From Scytonema sp. RU_4_4 (GTDB lineage: Bacteria; Cyanobacteriota; Cyanobacteriia; Cyanobacteriales; Nostocaceae), in the NCBI GenBank assembly GCA_012031965.1, contig JAAUSC010000034.1:1-46526 (forward strand): a DNA stretch of 46,526 nucleotides. Reading direction: 5' to 3'. The notes under the pieces were generated by a model that was given only the letters and a program-made list of their open reading frames with translations, was not told the origin of the DNA and ran no database searches. Below are positions 16,423-25,365 of the stretch, in pieces. The number at the start of each line of letters is the position of its first letter. Within the stretch, counting starts at the first letter, position 1. A program made the translations under genes and the position numbers.

Positions 16423-17573
16423 CTACTCGTTTGCGAACGGAGGAGCCAACGAACGACGAGGTGTCCCGCCACCACCAACGCTCTGTGAAGTGTTGTTCGC
16501 TACTACCTGAAGGTACTTTGGCAGTACTTGCAGACCTTCCCATGGAAGCTCGTTGACCTCTTCGTGCGCTGAGGGTTCGGCGTACAGGTTAAGGTGTCCG
16601 CGATCCACCACGTAGGCACCGTAGTCCTGGAGGGCGCGAGCGAGTTCGTAGAGCGGTGTGCCCTGTGGTCCCGCAATAGCCTCAATGTCTACGTCCGGCG
16701 GGATTGCCAGCAACGAGCCCATGTACACATTTCCCGTCCCTGTATAGCTTCTGCCATCGCCGTCGTCAGCCCAGTTCGCAGGCCATACGTAAGGTTTTCC
16801 ATTAGGGGTGTTCTTATTTAAGACGTCAGTCGTGATGGAAATTCGCAGTGCGTGTTGGATCCCGTTGTGGAGCTCTCCCTTGCGGATGAGCCCAGCCGTA
16901 CACGACCCGCCGTAGGCACACGATCCGTGGTATTTGTCAAAGACCCCAGCGCCCTTCAAGTCAATTTTGTTGGGGTACGGTGCTTCAAGGTTACCATCAG
17001 CCCGCCTCTTTGCCCAGAGCATCTCAATGACGAAATTGTGTGTTTCGTCGATGATGTGCAGATGACCGTCCTCCATAGAATCAGGTGCAGCGGAGTCTGG
17101 TACGCGCACCTCGAAGACGGTGTTGGGGTCGTCCATACTGTAAATTTTACGAACCGGATCAGATGCTTTGGCGACAAAATCGGGATAGTCCACTCTGTTG
17201 AATTGATCATCAGACCGTACTTCAGCGCCTCCGTTGTCCACTGGGGCGAACTCACTGGCTTGAACTCCGCTCCAGATCCGATGGGCATGTTCCACGGGCT
17301 CTTCGCATCAAATGGCCAATCGGCAGGATCGCGTGTCTTGCCCGTCATGTTGCTACTGTTCGACACCAGTAAGAAGTCGGCTTGTGGGGTCTGCTTGCTC
17401 TCCTGAGCCATGATTGGTAGCGTGCAAGATAGGACAAGGGTGATGAGCCCCAGCAGAACGAGCCATACACGCCTACAGGGTGTGACGCGGTGTGAGCGTT
17501 GCACTAGTGTGCGTGGTTGGAGGTCGTAATGCATCATCAGTGTAGCCTTCATAGACAGTGATTCATCCAGCAT
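16423..17573 (-). pseudogene. Frameshifted secreted protein of unknown function, GC-rich, probably transferred
   Basis: Two minus-strand frames together make one protein. The first (from 17573) has a signal peptide (VWLVLLGLITLVLSCTLPIM, cleaved near AQE), then WPFDAKSPWNMPIGSGAEF. Near 17210 (sequence AAGTACGGTCTGATGATC on the minus strand) the homologous-looking sequence moves to the other frame (VDYPDFVAKASDPV, then HLHIIDETHNFVIEMLWA and a C-terminal YGAYVVDRGHLNLYAEPSAH). The SPWN-PIG start and the LARALQDYGAYVVDRG part resemble an uncharacterised secreted family better known from actinobacteria. Base composition is visibly more GC-rich than the neighbours. Either one base is lost, killing the gene, or this is a sequencing error. 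Confidence 0.7.
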
Positions 17574-17582
17574 ACGACACGC

Positions 17583-19694
17583 TTACAAAGTTGAAGTTGA
17601 GTAATTTTGCCCAGACAAAGATTGGGAGTTACTCGCAAGCGTCGAAGTGTTGACGCTTTCCAAGCTGGTTGTTGACTGACCCTGAGTGTTGTTTACGTTC
17701 CAGTTATCCTGACCTGACTGGCTGAATGACAACTGAGTTGGACTTAGAGTGTCTAACAAGCTTACATAGTCTTGTCCACAGTTCCAGTTAGAATTCCATT
17801 CAGAGTTTAGACCAGAAGTGAGCGTAGAGTTGTCAATTCCCTCGCCTTCTGTAAGAGTTTGTTGGCTATTGGAGTAAAGATTATCGTTTGCAGTGAGATC
17901 ACCACACAGCAGGCAATCGCTACCAATAGTGAATACAGGAGTACTGCTGTTAGAGCCATCGTTACTGGTAGGCACTTGAGTCAGACTACCATCTGAACCA
18001 TTGTCAGAGCTATTTCCATTAAGAGCGCCAGAAGTCAGGCTATCATTGGCACTATTGCCTGTGGGGTCTACAGAAGTAGTGTTGTTTGTAGGGTCTACAG
18101 AAGTAGTGTTGTTTGTAGGGTCTACAGAAGTAGTGTTGTTTGTGGAGTCTACAGAAGTAGTGTTGTTTGTGGAGTCTACAGAAGTACCGTTACTTGAGCT
18201 ATTGTCAACAGATGCTGGAATAAGGTTACTTGACGTACCAAGGCTAGAGTCATTGCTACTAACAGAATTTTCTCCACTTTGGGTAGTATTTTGCAAATGA
18301 CTTAAATCGGGCTGTGCAATGTTAATAGATGCTGTGACATTGATGTCAGTGGGATCATTTGAGTTTTTGGCTGGCCATTGGGTATTTCCCCCACCATCAC
18401 TTAATTGCTCAGTCACTTGGTTCTTAATGTTCCAACCATTGCCTCCATTATTGCCAACGTTATCTGCAAAGGTTGAGTTTGTGACAGTGGTGGATGAACC
18501 TCCTCCAGAAATACCTCCACCTTGCCACCCGGCGTAGTTGTTAGCAACGGTCGTACTATCAATAGTGACGGGATTGGAGCCATTAGCCAAAGCGATTGCT
18601 CCACCCAGACCATCTTTGCCGTCAGCACTCTCGGCTCGATTACCAGAAAAAGTACTGTTGCTAATGGTACCTGAGGATTCTTCCCCTACCCACAAACCAC
18701 CACCTTGATCAAGTGCATGATTATCTGTGATGTTGGTGTTGTTGATAGTAAACTCAGCGTTACCAATTCGCAGACCACCGCCGAGTGAATCACCTTGACT
18801 GTCCTCAACGACTTCATTGTTGGTAATTGTGGAATTTTCAACAATGATCTTGTCTGGGGGATAAGCATATAGAAAGAGTCCTCCCCCTTGTCCGGCAGCT
18901 TTGTTGCCCTCAAAATAGCTATCACGAATGGTAATTGTGCCCCCTTGCGAACCATGATCGTAATTTTCTCCAGAGGCATTTGCTCCATCAGTATAGATGG
19001 CACCACCGTAACCTATGGTATTGGGACCTATCGAACCTCCAGCGGTTGAGTCGTTATTGAGGAAAGTAGAATCTTCTACTGTTAGTGTGCTCAATACACT
19101 GTTGATTGCACCGCCATTAGTTCCTTTGTTATTGGTGAACTCACTATTTTTCACAGTGAGAGTACTATTATTTAGGACAGCAATCGCACCGCCGCCGCGT
19201 TCACTTTTACCAGCAGTGCCATCATTACTATCAAATACACTGTTAGTGATTGTGTTAGCGGTGTTAAAGCCTGCCCAAATCGCACCCCCTCCATCTCCTG
19301 AAGAGCTGTTATTCTTAAACGTCGTGTTCTCTACGTTGAGAGTGGTGAGCTGATCACTAGTGACTGTCCGAATTGCACCTCCGGAACCTTCTTCACCTTC
19401 TCCACTAGCTTTTCCATTGGCAAGGGTCAAATTTCGCACTGTAAAACTTGAGCCACCTTCTGTGACATCAAAAATCCGGCTAGTATTATTGCCGCTAATA
19501 GTTAGACCAGTTGTACCTGAACCATCAATTGTTAGGTCTTTTTCAACCGTGAGCTGACCTGAAGTGAGGGTAATGGTTTGATTGGAAAGACTGGAGTCAA
19601 ATTGAATCGTATCATCTGATTGTGCTTGAGCGATCGCCTCTCTCAGAGAACCGGCACCATTGTCGGCATTAGAAGTAACGGTAATAGTACTCAT
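17583..19694 (-). CDS. Large secreted-type right-handed beta-helix protein
   Basis: A 703-residue protein. It opens with ITVTSNADNGAGSLREAIAQ, the hallmark of CSLREA/choice-of-anchor beta-helix proteins. About 12 degenerate parallel beta-helix turns follow to residue 420, built on the pattern GGAI-NST-T--NSTF--N-A, rich in Asn, Ser and Gly. Residues about 500-545 are a low-complexity linker with five 9-residue repeats (TSVDPTNNT type). The Ser/Asn/Gln-rich C-terminus includes a lone CLLC motif. No Sec signal peptide is seen, so export would need another route, as in many cyanobacterial surface proteins. Likely a surface or matrix protein; substrate or partner unknown. ATG 19694. The stop lies 10 bp from the frameshifted secreted gene. 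Confidence 0.85.
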   Translation of the reverse strand: MSTITVTSNADNGAGSLREAIAQAQSDDTIQFDSSLSNQTITLTSGQLTVEKDLTIDGSGTTGLTISGNNTSRIFDVTEGGSSFTVRNLTLANGKASGEGEEGSGGAIRTVTSDQLTTLNVENTTFKNNSSSGDGGGAIWAGFNTANTITNSVFDSNDGTAGKSERGGGAIAVLNNSTLTVKNSEFTNNKGTNGGAINSVLSTLTVEDSTFLNNDSTAGGSIGPNTIGYGGAIYTDGANASGENYDHGSQGGTITIRDSYFEGNKAAGQGGGLFLYAYPPDKIIVENSTITNNEVVEDSQGDSLGGGLRIGNAEFTINNTNITDNHALDQGGGLWVGEESSGTISNSTFSGNRAESADGKDGLGGAIALANGSNPVTIDSTTVANNYAGWQGGGISGGGSSTTVTNSTFADNVGNNGGNGWNIKNQVTEQLSDGGGNTQWPAKNSNDPTDINVTASINIAQPDLSHLQNTTQSGENSVSSNDSSLGTSSNLIPASVDNSSSNGTSVDSTNNTTSVDSTNNTTSVDPTNNTTSVDPTNNTTSVDPTGNSANDSLTSGALNGNSSDNGSDGSLTQVPTSNDGSNSSTPVFTIGSDCLLCGDLTANDNLYSNSQQTLTEGEGIDNSTLTSGLNSEWNSNWNCGQDYVSLLDTLSPTQLSFSQSGQDNWNVNNTQGQSTTSLESVNTSTLASNSQSLSGQNYSTSTL
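18067..18186. repeat. 27-bp tandem repeat inside the beta-helix gene
   Basis: Units of 27 bp beginning TCTACAGAAGTAGTGTTG start at 18067, 18094, 18121, 18148 and 18175; the last is partial. They differ by a few bases (GTAGGG versus GTGGAG). Each encodes nine residues on the minus strand, so copy-number change keeps the reading frame and alters linker length. Confidence 0.9.
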
Positions 19695-20402
19695 GTTCTA
19701 TCAATCCTTATTTGTTGTTTGTCTTGACCAAATAACTGATGAGCAATAACCAACAAAGTGGTCTAGATGTAAGCGCCCCACGAGGGGGAAGTCAAAAGTC
19801 ACGCATTCAAAAGTCAAAAGTATCAAACCCCCTCGCAACTTTTGAAAGAAGCACATTTTTATTAGCTTTGGTGAAAGCCTTGCTGTATAAGGGTTATAAA
19901 ATGTGCATCTTAGGAGTAAAGTACCCATCGATTCAGATGAAGTATCGATAAGCAACAACCTTCTGACCATGCCTATCAAGTCATGGTCATAATGGTAGGT
20001 TTATTTACGCGCCCGGTGTACTAGTCACCCCTAAGAACAAAGATTTCTCAACCTCCAGTTTCCGGGTAGAAGCACAGCAATGCTATGCCTGTGCAGAGAT
20101 TCTAAATTTTGCAAGTGATTTCATTCACGTTCCTTGGCACAATCAGAACCACCATAGAGCCTGGTAAGAACATCTGATGTTGATGCTCTTGCCTACTCTT
20201 GTTAAGTTAAGAAGCAGAGTGGTTTTTATTTATCAGTTATCAGTTATCAGTTATCAGTTACGCAAACATGTGAATGACGCATGCACCGACTGTTTACTGT
20301 TTACTGTTTACTGTGTACTGTGTACTGTTCACTGATTGAGGGTTAGAAACTGTCACTTTATTTCTGTACACATCTGTACAAATCTGGTCATTTTGTATAG
20401 GT
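19695..20402. other. Intergenic region with dispersed repeats
   Basis: No gene is visible. It contains the GTCAAAAGTCACGCATTC-type repeat at 19791-19830 with a partial inverted partner, a HIP-free AT-rich stretch likely holding the promoter of the beta-helix gene, and the repeat block 20231-20336, described separately. Confidence 0.5.
20231..20336. repeat. Inverted copy of the 10703-10832 repeat block
   Basis: Tandem TTATCAG units, the 26-bp core in reverse orientation (20267-20292) and tandem TTTACTG/TGTACTG units mirror the block at 10703-10832. The two copies face each other across about 9.5 kb and could mediate inversion of the lepA-beta-helix segment. Confidence 0.8.
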
Positions 20403-21674
20403 CTAGGCATAGTCGTAGCCATCTTTTCGATGAACAGGTGTTAAATACTCCAATTTGATTGACCTCCGTTTTTTGTCGATAACAAACTCACCGTAACCAT
20501 GAGACATTGGACAGACTCGTGCTGTAAAAGTCCCGGCGTATTTACCTTTTGGAACATCAGCACGAACAATGTCACCAGTACAAAAACCGAATATTGGACG
20601 CAATGGACGATGCTTTTGTGGATAACCAAACTTGTCTGTTTGGCATCGTTGCCTGCCACCAAAACCAGTAGCTTTCACTTTGAGGATTTTGGTTGTAACA
20701 AGTTTGATTGCATCAACCACACCAACACAAGCCGCATCAATCCAGTGTGCTTTTGGTAGCTCAAACCGAATCCGGTTGAACTTAGTCTGACCACCTGTCC
20801 CTGTACTGACAAGGAGTCCAAAAGACTTTAAAGCGTTGAATAGTGACCATCTGGTACTGTTTACAGATGCTGTGTCCTTTAAAGGTGATTTAGCTTGTCT
20901 CAGTACTCGATGCAATACATCAGGCTTACCTTTGAGAAAATCCTTGATATCTCTGCTTCCTTTGCGCTGATTACACTTGTGGCAAGCCAAACAGAGATTA
21001 GAGATGCGGTCTGAACCACCTTTTGACTTTGGCTGAATATGCTCTATCTCTAATGGAACATCTTTGACTCCGCAGTAAGCACATTGTCGGTTCCATTTTT
21101 CTAACAAGTACTCACGGCACTCGTAACCATGCAAAGTGCCTTGTTGATATTCAGTTCCAGAAATCTCAGGATTTTGAATTGCTTGAGTGTCAAACTTAAC
21201 CAGTTCTTGAACAATTGAACCAATGGGAGTAAACTTTTGAAGTCGTTTTACCCAGGTTTCAGTTGTCAAGACACGATGCCGTAATGATGGAGCCAACCAG
21301 CCCGCCTGACGTTTGCGATTAAGGAAACGTGCTTGCCGATAACGAGTGTTTCGGTTTCTCCTTCCTCTACGCACTACTCTACGATGTTCCAGAGCATCTT
21401 TGATTTGTTGACCACGGTGCTGCAACTCCATTCCCCATATAACTTCCCCACCGTTTGTAATCAGCGCGATGCCAGTAAACTTAGAGCCTGGGTCAATTTT
21501 GAGCGTCAGTGGATGCACCAATGGATTTTCAACAACTCGTTTCAGTATCAAAGTGAACGGATAACGACGGAATACCGCTGCTTTCCCACAATCAAGTAAC
21601 TTCCGCGCATGACTTGGATGAACTGGATTAAGCGGAGTTTTATTCGCATCAATAAGAAAACAATAATTTGACAT
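20403..21674 (-). CDS. iscB: IscB, HNH/RuvC RNA-guided endonuclease
   Basis: A 423-residue IscB, the ancestor-like relative of Cas9. An N-terminal PLMP-type domain (CFLIDANKTPLNPVHPSHAR) leads to RuvC-I with Asp61 (LKIDPGSKFTGIAL). The Arg-rich bridge helix follows (HRRVVRRGRRNRNTRYRQAR, 98-116), then RuvC-II with Glu157 (IVQELVKFD). The HNH domain spans residues 195-240, with His212 (EIEHIQPKSKGG) and zinc-type Cys198, Cys201, Cys231 and Cys234. RuvC-III has His310 and Asp313 (AHWIDAA). All expected catalytic residues are present and length is normal. Just upstream on the same strand lies the HEARO omega RNA. No tnpA is nearby, so the element is non-autonomous or immobile. Confidence 0.95.
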   Translation of the reverse strand: MSNYCFLIDANKTPLNPVHPSHARKLLDCGKAAVFRRYPFTLILKRVVENPLVHPLTLKIDPGSKFTGIALITNGGEVIWGMELQHRGQQIKDALEHRRVVRRGRRNRNTRYRQARFLNRKRQAGWLAPSLRHRVLTTETWVKRLQKFTPIGSIVQELVKFDTQAIQNPEISGTEYQQGTLHGYECREYLLEKWNRQCAYCGVKDVPLEIEHIQPKSKGGSDRISNLCLACHKCNQRKGSRDIKDFLKGKPDVLHRVLRQAKSPLKDTASVNSTRWSLFNALKSFGLLVSTGTGGQTKFNRIRFELPKAHWIDAACVGVVDAIKLVTTKILKVKATGFGGRQRCQTDKFGYPQKHRPLRPIFGFCTGDIVRADVPKGKYAGTFTARVCPMSHGYGEFVIDKKRRSIKLEYLTPVHRKDGYDYA

Positions 21675-21973
21675 ATTCTGTCATCCTTATCACTAAGTAA
21701 TGTTTGCCTCGACAATGATTTCAGAGCTTGTTGAGAAGATGGCACTACAGCTATAAACCTGTTCACTGATTGCTTAACCATCTTCGACAGAGGAGGCAGC
21801 GCGGTCTTGGGGAGGCAGTGCGTTGCGGAGCCAGTACTGCAGTCCTTGTTTCCCTCACGCTTGTTCTGGCGTTGAGGTTCCTCCGAGAGTGCCACCTGCC
21901 GTGGTTTCCCCCATGTTAGCGGAGCGAGCCGTAGGCTGCGACTGCCGTCTACAAACTGGCGTTCATTTGTAGG
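21675..21973 (-). ncRNA. HEARO omega RNA of IscB
   Basis: The roughly 300 nt directly upstream of iscB match the HEARO RNA as remembered: an opening stem CTACAAA/TTTGTAG (21950-21973), the GACGGCAGTCGCAGCC stretch, CCACGGCAGGTGGC with its partner, GAACCTCAACGCCAGAACAA, GGCACTC/GAGTGCC-type pairings, and the ending in TTGTCGAGGCAAACATTACT and GATAAGGATGACAG just before the ATG. In known systems this RNA guides IscB, and the guide is the sequence 5' of the scaffold, here upstream of about 21974 on the minus strand. Exact ends are estimates. Confidence 0.85.
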
Positions 21974-22050
21974 TGTCATGACTCAAAAATCGTAGACTCG
22001 AAAGTCTTAGTCTGCACGCTCCGATTTTGTACAGCTTTGTCTATATTTGA

Positions 22051-22326
22051 CTAGTTGTGTATAGGTTTTTCGGAGCGGTTTGTTTGTTGAGTTGGGTTGT
22101 CCCTAATTGCTGACTTTCGGACTGTTGGTAGGAAAGGGACACCAGAGATATTTAGATGTGGGATAAACATTTTGACAATTTGTGCGCTTTTGTTCTCTGT
22201 AGTGTCGAGGACAATCACCTTGGTTTGTGGTGTAACGCTTTTAGTCACTTTCGTGACCTTTGCTAGTTGAGAGTCAATCAACATTGGACTAGTTCTAGTG
22301 AAAGCCCGAAGCATTTGGTTGTACAT
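22051..22326 (-). CDS. Possible small protein of unknown function
   Basis: A 91-residue open frame from ATG 22326, basic and Thr/Val-rich (LAKVTKVTKSVTPQTKVIVL). No domain, signal or membrane segment is visible, no similarity is recognised, and no clear ribosome site is seen. It lies just upstream of the HEARO RNA on the same strand and may be decayed flanking sequence rather than a gene. Confidence 0.25.
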   Translation of the reverse strand: MYNQMLRAFTRTSPMLIDSQLAKVTKVTKSVTPQTKVIVLDTTENKSAQIVKMFIPHLNISGVPFLPTVRKSAIRDNPTQQTNRSEKPIHN

Positions 22327-22734
22327 AGTAAATTCTTGTGATTACGGGTTTGCTGCAAAGACACTTGACAAAGCAACCATCAGCATCTGTACGTCGCATT
22401 AGGATTCCAGCGGTTGAAAAGCTTGAGAAGCTTTGGCTGGCGGTAGACACCCGTTATTCAGTCGATTTACTCTGGGCAAGCAAGTTGTTGAACTTTCTCG
22501 CTTGGTACCGTCAAAGAACACTCTTTACTCTTACTCAGATGAAGCTTTAAAAGCTGAAGTTGTCTGAGAAGGTATGCACCTTGAATATTATTTGCATCTT
22601 TTTCTACCGAAAATATCAATTCCTTCTAAACTTCATGAAGCTTTTATATTTCTTCATAAAATCTTTGCAAAAACTTCTTAATTAAGTTGCTCAACCTAAT
22701 TGACTGGAGTTTGAAGGCGTGCAGTTCTTGAAAC

Positions 22735-22835
22735 AGGACTTACGCAAAGAAACCCGGTTTCTACCAAAAATCGTCTGTTTCGCAACCAAACACGAACGAA
22801 GAAACCGGGTTTCTAGAAGGTGGTGCGTAAGTCCT
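22735..22835. repeat. MITE-like palindromic repeat with AGGACTTACGCA ends
   Basis: The 12-bp terminal inverted repeats AGGACTTACGCA (22735-22746) and TGCGTAAGTCCT (22824-22835) enclose a second pair, AAGAAACCCGGTTTCT and GAAGAAACCGGGTTTCT. The total of 101 bp without coding capacity suggests a small non-autonomous element or a folded repeat. The inner palindrome is shared with the repeat at 8728. Confidence 0.75.
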
Positions 22836-23192
22836 ATGAAAGAAACACCTGTAATACCGTACTTGGCTCTATCATTGAAAATTTCTCATCTTTCCTATTT
22901 ATCTTGTTCACAAAACGCCATAAGCATTTATACTTATCTATAACTTGTTGTTTGATTTGGAGAACCGCAGCATTTCATACTATTCAAAGCAGTCTAAGGA
23001 CAGCCGTGGATGGGTGAGGTTGCGTTGTGTGTCACGATGAGAGGAGAAAAGCTTCCTTGTGCAAGGGTATGTCTGTTGCAGAAACTGCAAAATTTGGGCA
23101 ACAAAATTCACTGGAGTCTCAGTATCCTTTCTCAAGTTCTCCGCTGAATATTATCGATACTCGCGATACACTGAGGTCAGCCCCCTTCCAGG

Positions 23193-23245
23193 GAATTCAA
23201 AAGTCAAAAGTCAAAAGTCAAAAGTCAAAAAAATCTTTTGAATTC
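23193..23245. repeat. TCAAAAG tandem array in an inverted repeat
   Basis: Four TCAAAAG units 7 bp apart are enclosed by GAATTCAAAAG and CTTTTGAATTC, so the ends pair. Similar words occur at 19791 and 45490. Confidence 0.6.
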
Positions 23246-23385
23246 ATAATTTTGAATGTTTGAGCAGCGAGTGTGGAGCGAATGTTTGTTGCAATCAACC
23301 ATAACAATATAGTTTCCCGTTGCAGTGTACCGTCAAAGAGGACGGTTCTGCTTGTGTCATTCATCTACATACAGGAATATCAACC

Positions 23386-25299
23386 ATGACTATTGCTACA
23401 GCCAGTTTTCCTATTAACCTTAGTGCTTATAAGCAAATAGCACTGAACCCTGCGAATCCGACTCTGACCAATGAACAACGGGAGACACTCAAAGCCAATA
23501 TTCAACTCTGTCGCGATGCGATCGTTTTCTTCACAGCCACAGGAGCTGCTAGGGGTGTAGGCGGTCATACTGGTGGTGCTTACGATACAGTACCAGAGGT
23601 CGTTATCCTTGATGCCTTATTCCGGGGAGCACCAGATAAGTTCGTGCCAATTTTCTTTGATGAGGCTGGACACCGCGTTGCTACACAGTACCTCATGGCT
23701 GTATTGCATGGTGAGTTAAGCGCTGAGCAACTTGTTCATTACCGCGAAGCTGATGCAAAACTACCTGGACACCCCGAACTCGGCTTGACACCTGGAGTAA
23801 AGTTCAGTTCCGGACGCCTGGGACACATTTGGCCTTACATCAATGGTGTCGCACTGGCAAATCCTGATAAGGTGATTGTCAGTCTTGGATCAGACGGTTC
23901 CCAGCAGGAAGGTAACGACGCGGAAGCAGCACGTCTAGCAGTTGCGAAAAATCTTAATGTAAAACTCATTATCGACGATAATGATGTCACCATTGCCGGA
24001 CATCCTTCTCAATACCTACCAGGATTTAGTGTCGGTAAGACACTGGCTGGTCACGGACTGAACGTGAATGAAGGAGATGGCGAAGACTTGGATGATTTGT
24101 ATCGTCGCATCTGTGAAGCAGTAACGACTGATGGACCTGTTGCTTTGGTCAACAAGCGCAAGATGGCTGTGGGAATTGAAGGTATTGAAGGTTCGACTCA
24201 TGGTCACGATGTGATTCCCGTGGATAAGGCGATCGCCTACTTAGAAAAGCGCGGACTCACAGAAGCCGTTAGAGTCCTCAAAAGCATTCCAAAACCCAAG
24301 AATGAGTATACCTTCATCGGTTCCGGTGACAAATGGGGTTCTAACCGCAACGTCTTTGGTGAAGCAGTCGTATCCGTCCTCGGTCGCATGAGTGAAACCG
24401 AGCGTAAAGAAAAGGTGATGTGTATCGATAGTGACCTCGAAGGCTCCTGCGGACTGAAGAAGATTCACGACACCTACCCAGAAATATTCGTGAGTTCCGG
24501 TATCATGGAGCGGGGAAACTTCTCCGCCGCCGCTGGTTTCGGTATGGAAGAAGGTAAGCAGGGTATTTTCGGTACATTCAGCGCATTCTTGGAGATGTGC
24601 GTTTCAGAAATCACAATGGCGCGGCTGAACTACTCCAACGTCCTGTGTCACTTCTCTCACTCAGGTGTAGATGACATGGCGGACAACACCTGTCACTTCG
24701 GCTTAAACAATATGTTCGCCGACAACGGGTTAGATGACGGCTACGAAACGCGGTTATACTTCCCCGCTGACGCTGCTCAAATGAAAGCTTGTGTTGAAGC
24801 AGTATTCTTCGAGCCCGGACTAAGATTTATCTTCTCCACCCGCTCCAAAACTCCGAATATTCTCGATGCCAATGGCAAAGATTTATACGGCGAAACTTAC
24901 ACCTTTACTCCTGGTAAAGATGAAGTTGTGCGTGAAGGAACTGCTGGTTATATCATCAGCTTTGGTGAAGGATTATACCGTGCGCTCGATGCGGTGGAAC
25001 GCCTCAAACAACAAGGAATTGACGTTGGTTTAATTAATAAGCCGACACTCAACGTTATTGATGAAGAAACGCTTGCGAAAGTTGGTAAAGCGCCCTTTGT
25101 CTTGGTAGTTGAATCATTCAATCGCCGTACAGGATTGGGTAGTCGTTTTGGTACTTGGTTACTTGAGCGTGGATTGACACCAAAGTTTGCTCACTTGGGA
25201 ACTCATAAAGAAGGTTGTGGCGGTTTGTGGGAACAGTTTCCCCATCAAGGAATTGACCCTGAAGGCATCATCAATAAGGTGAAAGAACTTATCGGCTAA
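23386..25299 (+). CDS. Transketolase-family enzyme (fused N- and C-domains)
   Basis: A 637-residue protein from ATG 23386 preceded by AGGAATATCAACC; an in-frame start at 23320 adds no family sequence. It contains the N-terminal thiamine diphosphate domain (GHTGGAYDTVPEV, HIWPYINGVALA, the binding motif GSDGSQQEGND ending in DDNDVTI), the pyrimidine domain (SGIMERGNFSAAAGFGMEEG) and the C-terminal domain (LVVESFNRRTGLGSRFG). Transketolases move two-carbon units between sugar phosphates. The sequence differs from the standard Calvin-cycle TktA of cyanobacteria as I know it, so it is probably a paralogue with a special role. There is no operon partner; a hairpin follows at 25339. Substrate not deducible. 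Confidence 0.85.
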   Translation: MTIATASFPINLSAYKQIALNPANPTLTNEQRETLKANIQLCRDAIVFFTATGAARGVGGHTGGAYDTVPEVVILDALFRGAPDKFVPIFFDEAGHRVATQYLMAVLHGELSAEQLVHYREADAKLPGHPELGLTPGVKFSSGRLGHIWPYINGVALANPDKVIVSLGSDGSQQEGNDAEAARLAVAKNLNVKLIIDDNDVTIAGHPSQYLPGFSVGKTLAGHGLNVNEGDGEDLDDLYRRICEAVTTDGPVALVNKRKMAVGIEGIEGSTHGHDVIPVDKAIAYLEKRGLTEAVRVLKSIPKPKNEYTFIGSGDKWGSNRNVFGEAVVSVLGRMSETERKEKVMCIDSDLEGSCGLKKIHDTYPEIFVSSGIMERGNFSAAAGFGMEEGKQGIFGTFSAFLEMCVSEITMARLNYSNVLCHFSHSGVDDMADNTCHFGLNNMFADNGLDDGYETRLYFPADAAQMKACVEAVFFEPGLRFIFSTRSKTPNILDANGKDLYGETYTFTPGKDEVVREGTAGYIISFGEGLYRALDAVERLKQQGIDVGLINKPTLNVIDEETLAKVGKAPFVLVVESFNRRTGLGSRFGTWLLERGLTPKFAHLGTHKEGCGGLWEQFPHQGIDPEGIINKVKELIG

Positions 25300-25338
25300 T
25301 TGCATTATCCCCGTTTGTACAAATAATGCGTCGTGTTT

Positions 25339-25365
25339 CCTCCGTTTGGCTTTAGCCTGCGGAGG
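25339..25365 (+). terminator. Hairpin after the transketolase gene
   Basis: CCTCCG (25339-25344) pairs with CGGAGG (25360-25365), with an inner GGCTTTAGCC stem, and is followed by ATTTCT. It lies 40 bp after the stop codon. The T run is short, so termination may be moderate. Confidence 0.6.

Larger units (their letters stand above)
22327..23385. other. Long intergenic region upstream of the transketolase gene
   Basis: About 1 kb without a convincing gene. It holds an AT-rich stretch (22560-22690), the MITE-like repeat at 22735-22835 and a tandem TCAAAAG array at 23193-23245 bounded by AATTCAAAAG/CTTTTGAATT. The promoter for the downstream gene probably lies in the last 140 bp, where no repeats occur. 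Confidence 0.5.

Noticed and set aside
22338-22550. 70-residue plus-strand frame upstream of the transketolase gene
   Set aside because: No recognisable domain or ribosome site; lies in repeat-bearing intergenic DNA.
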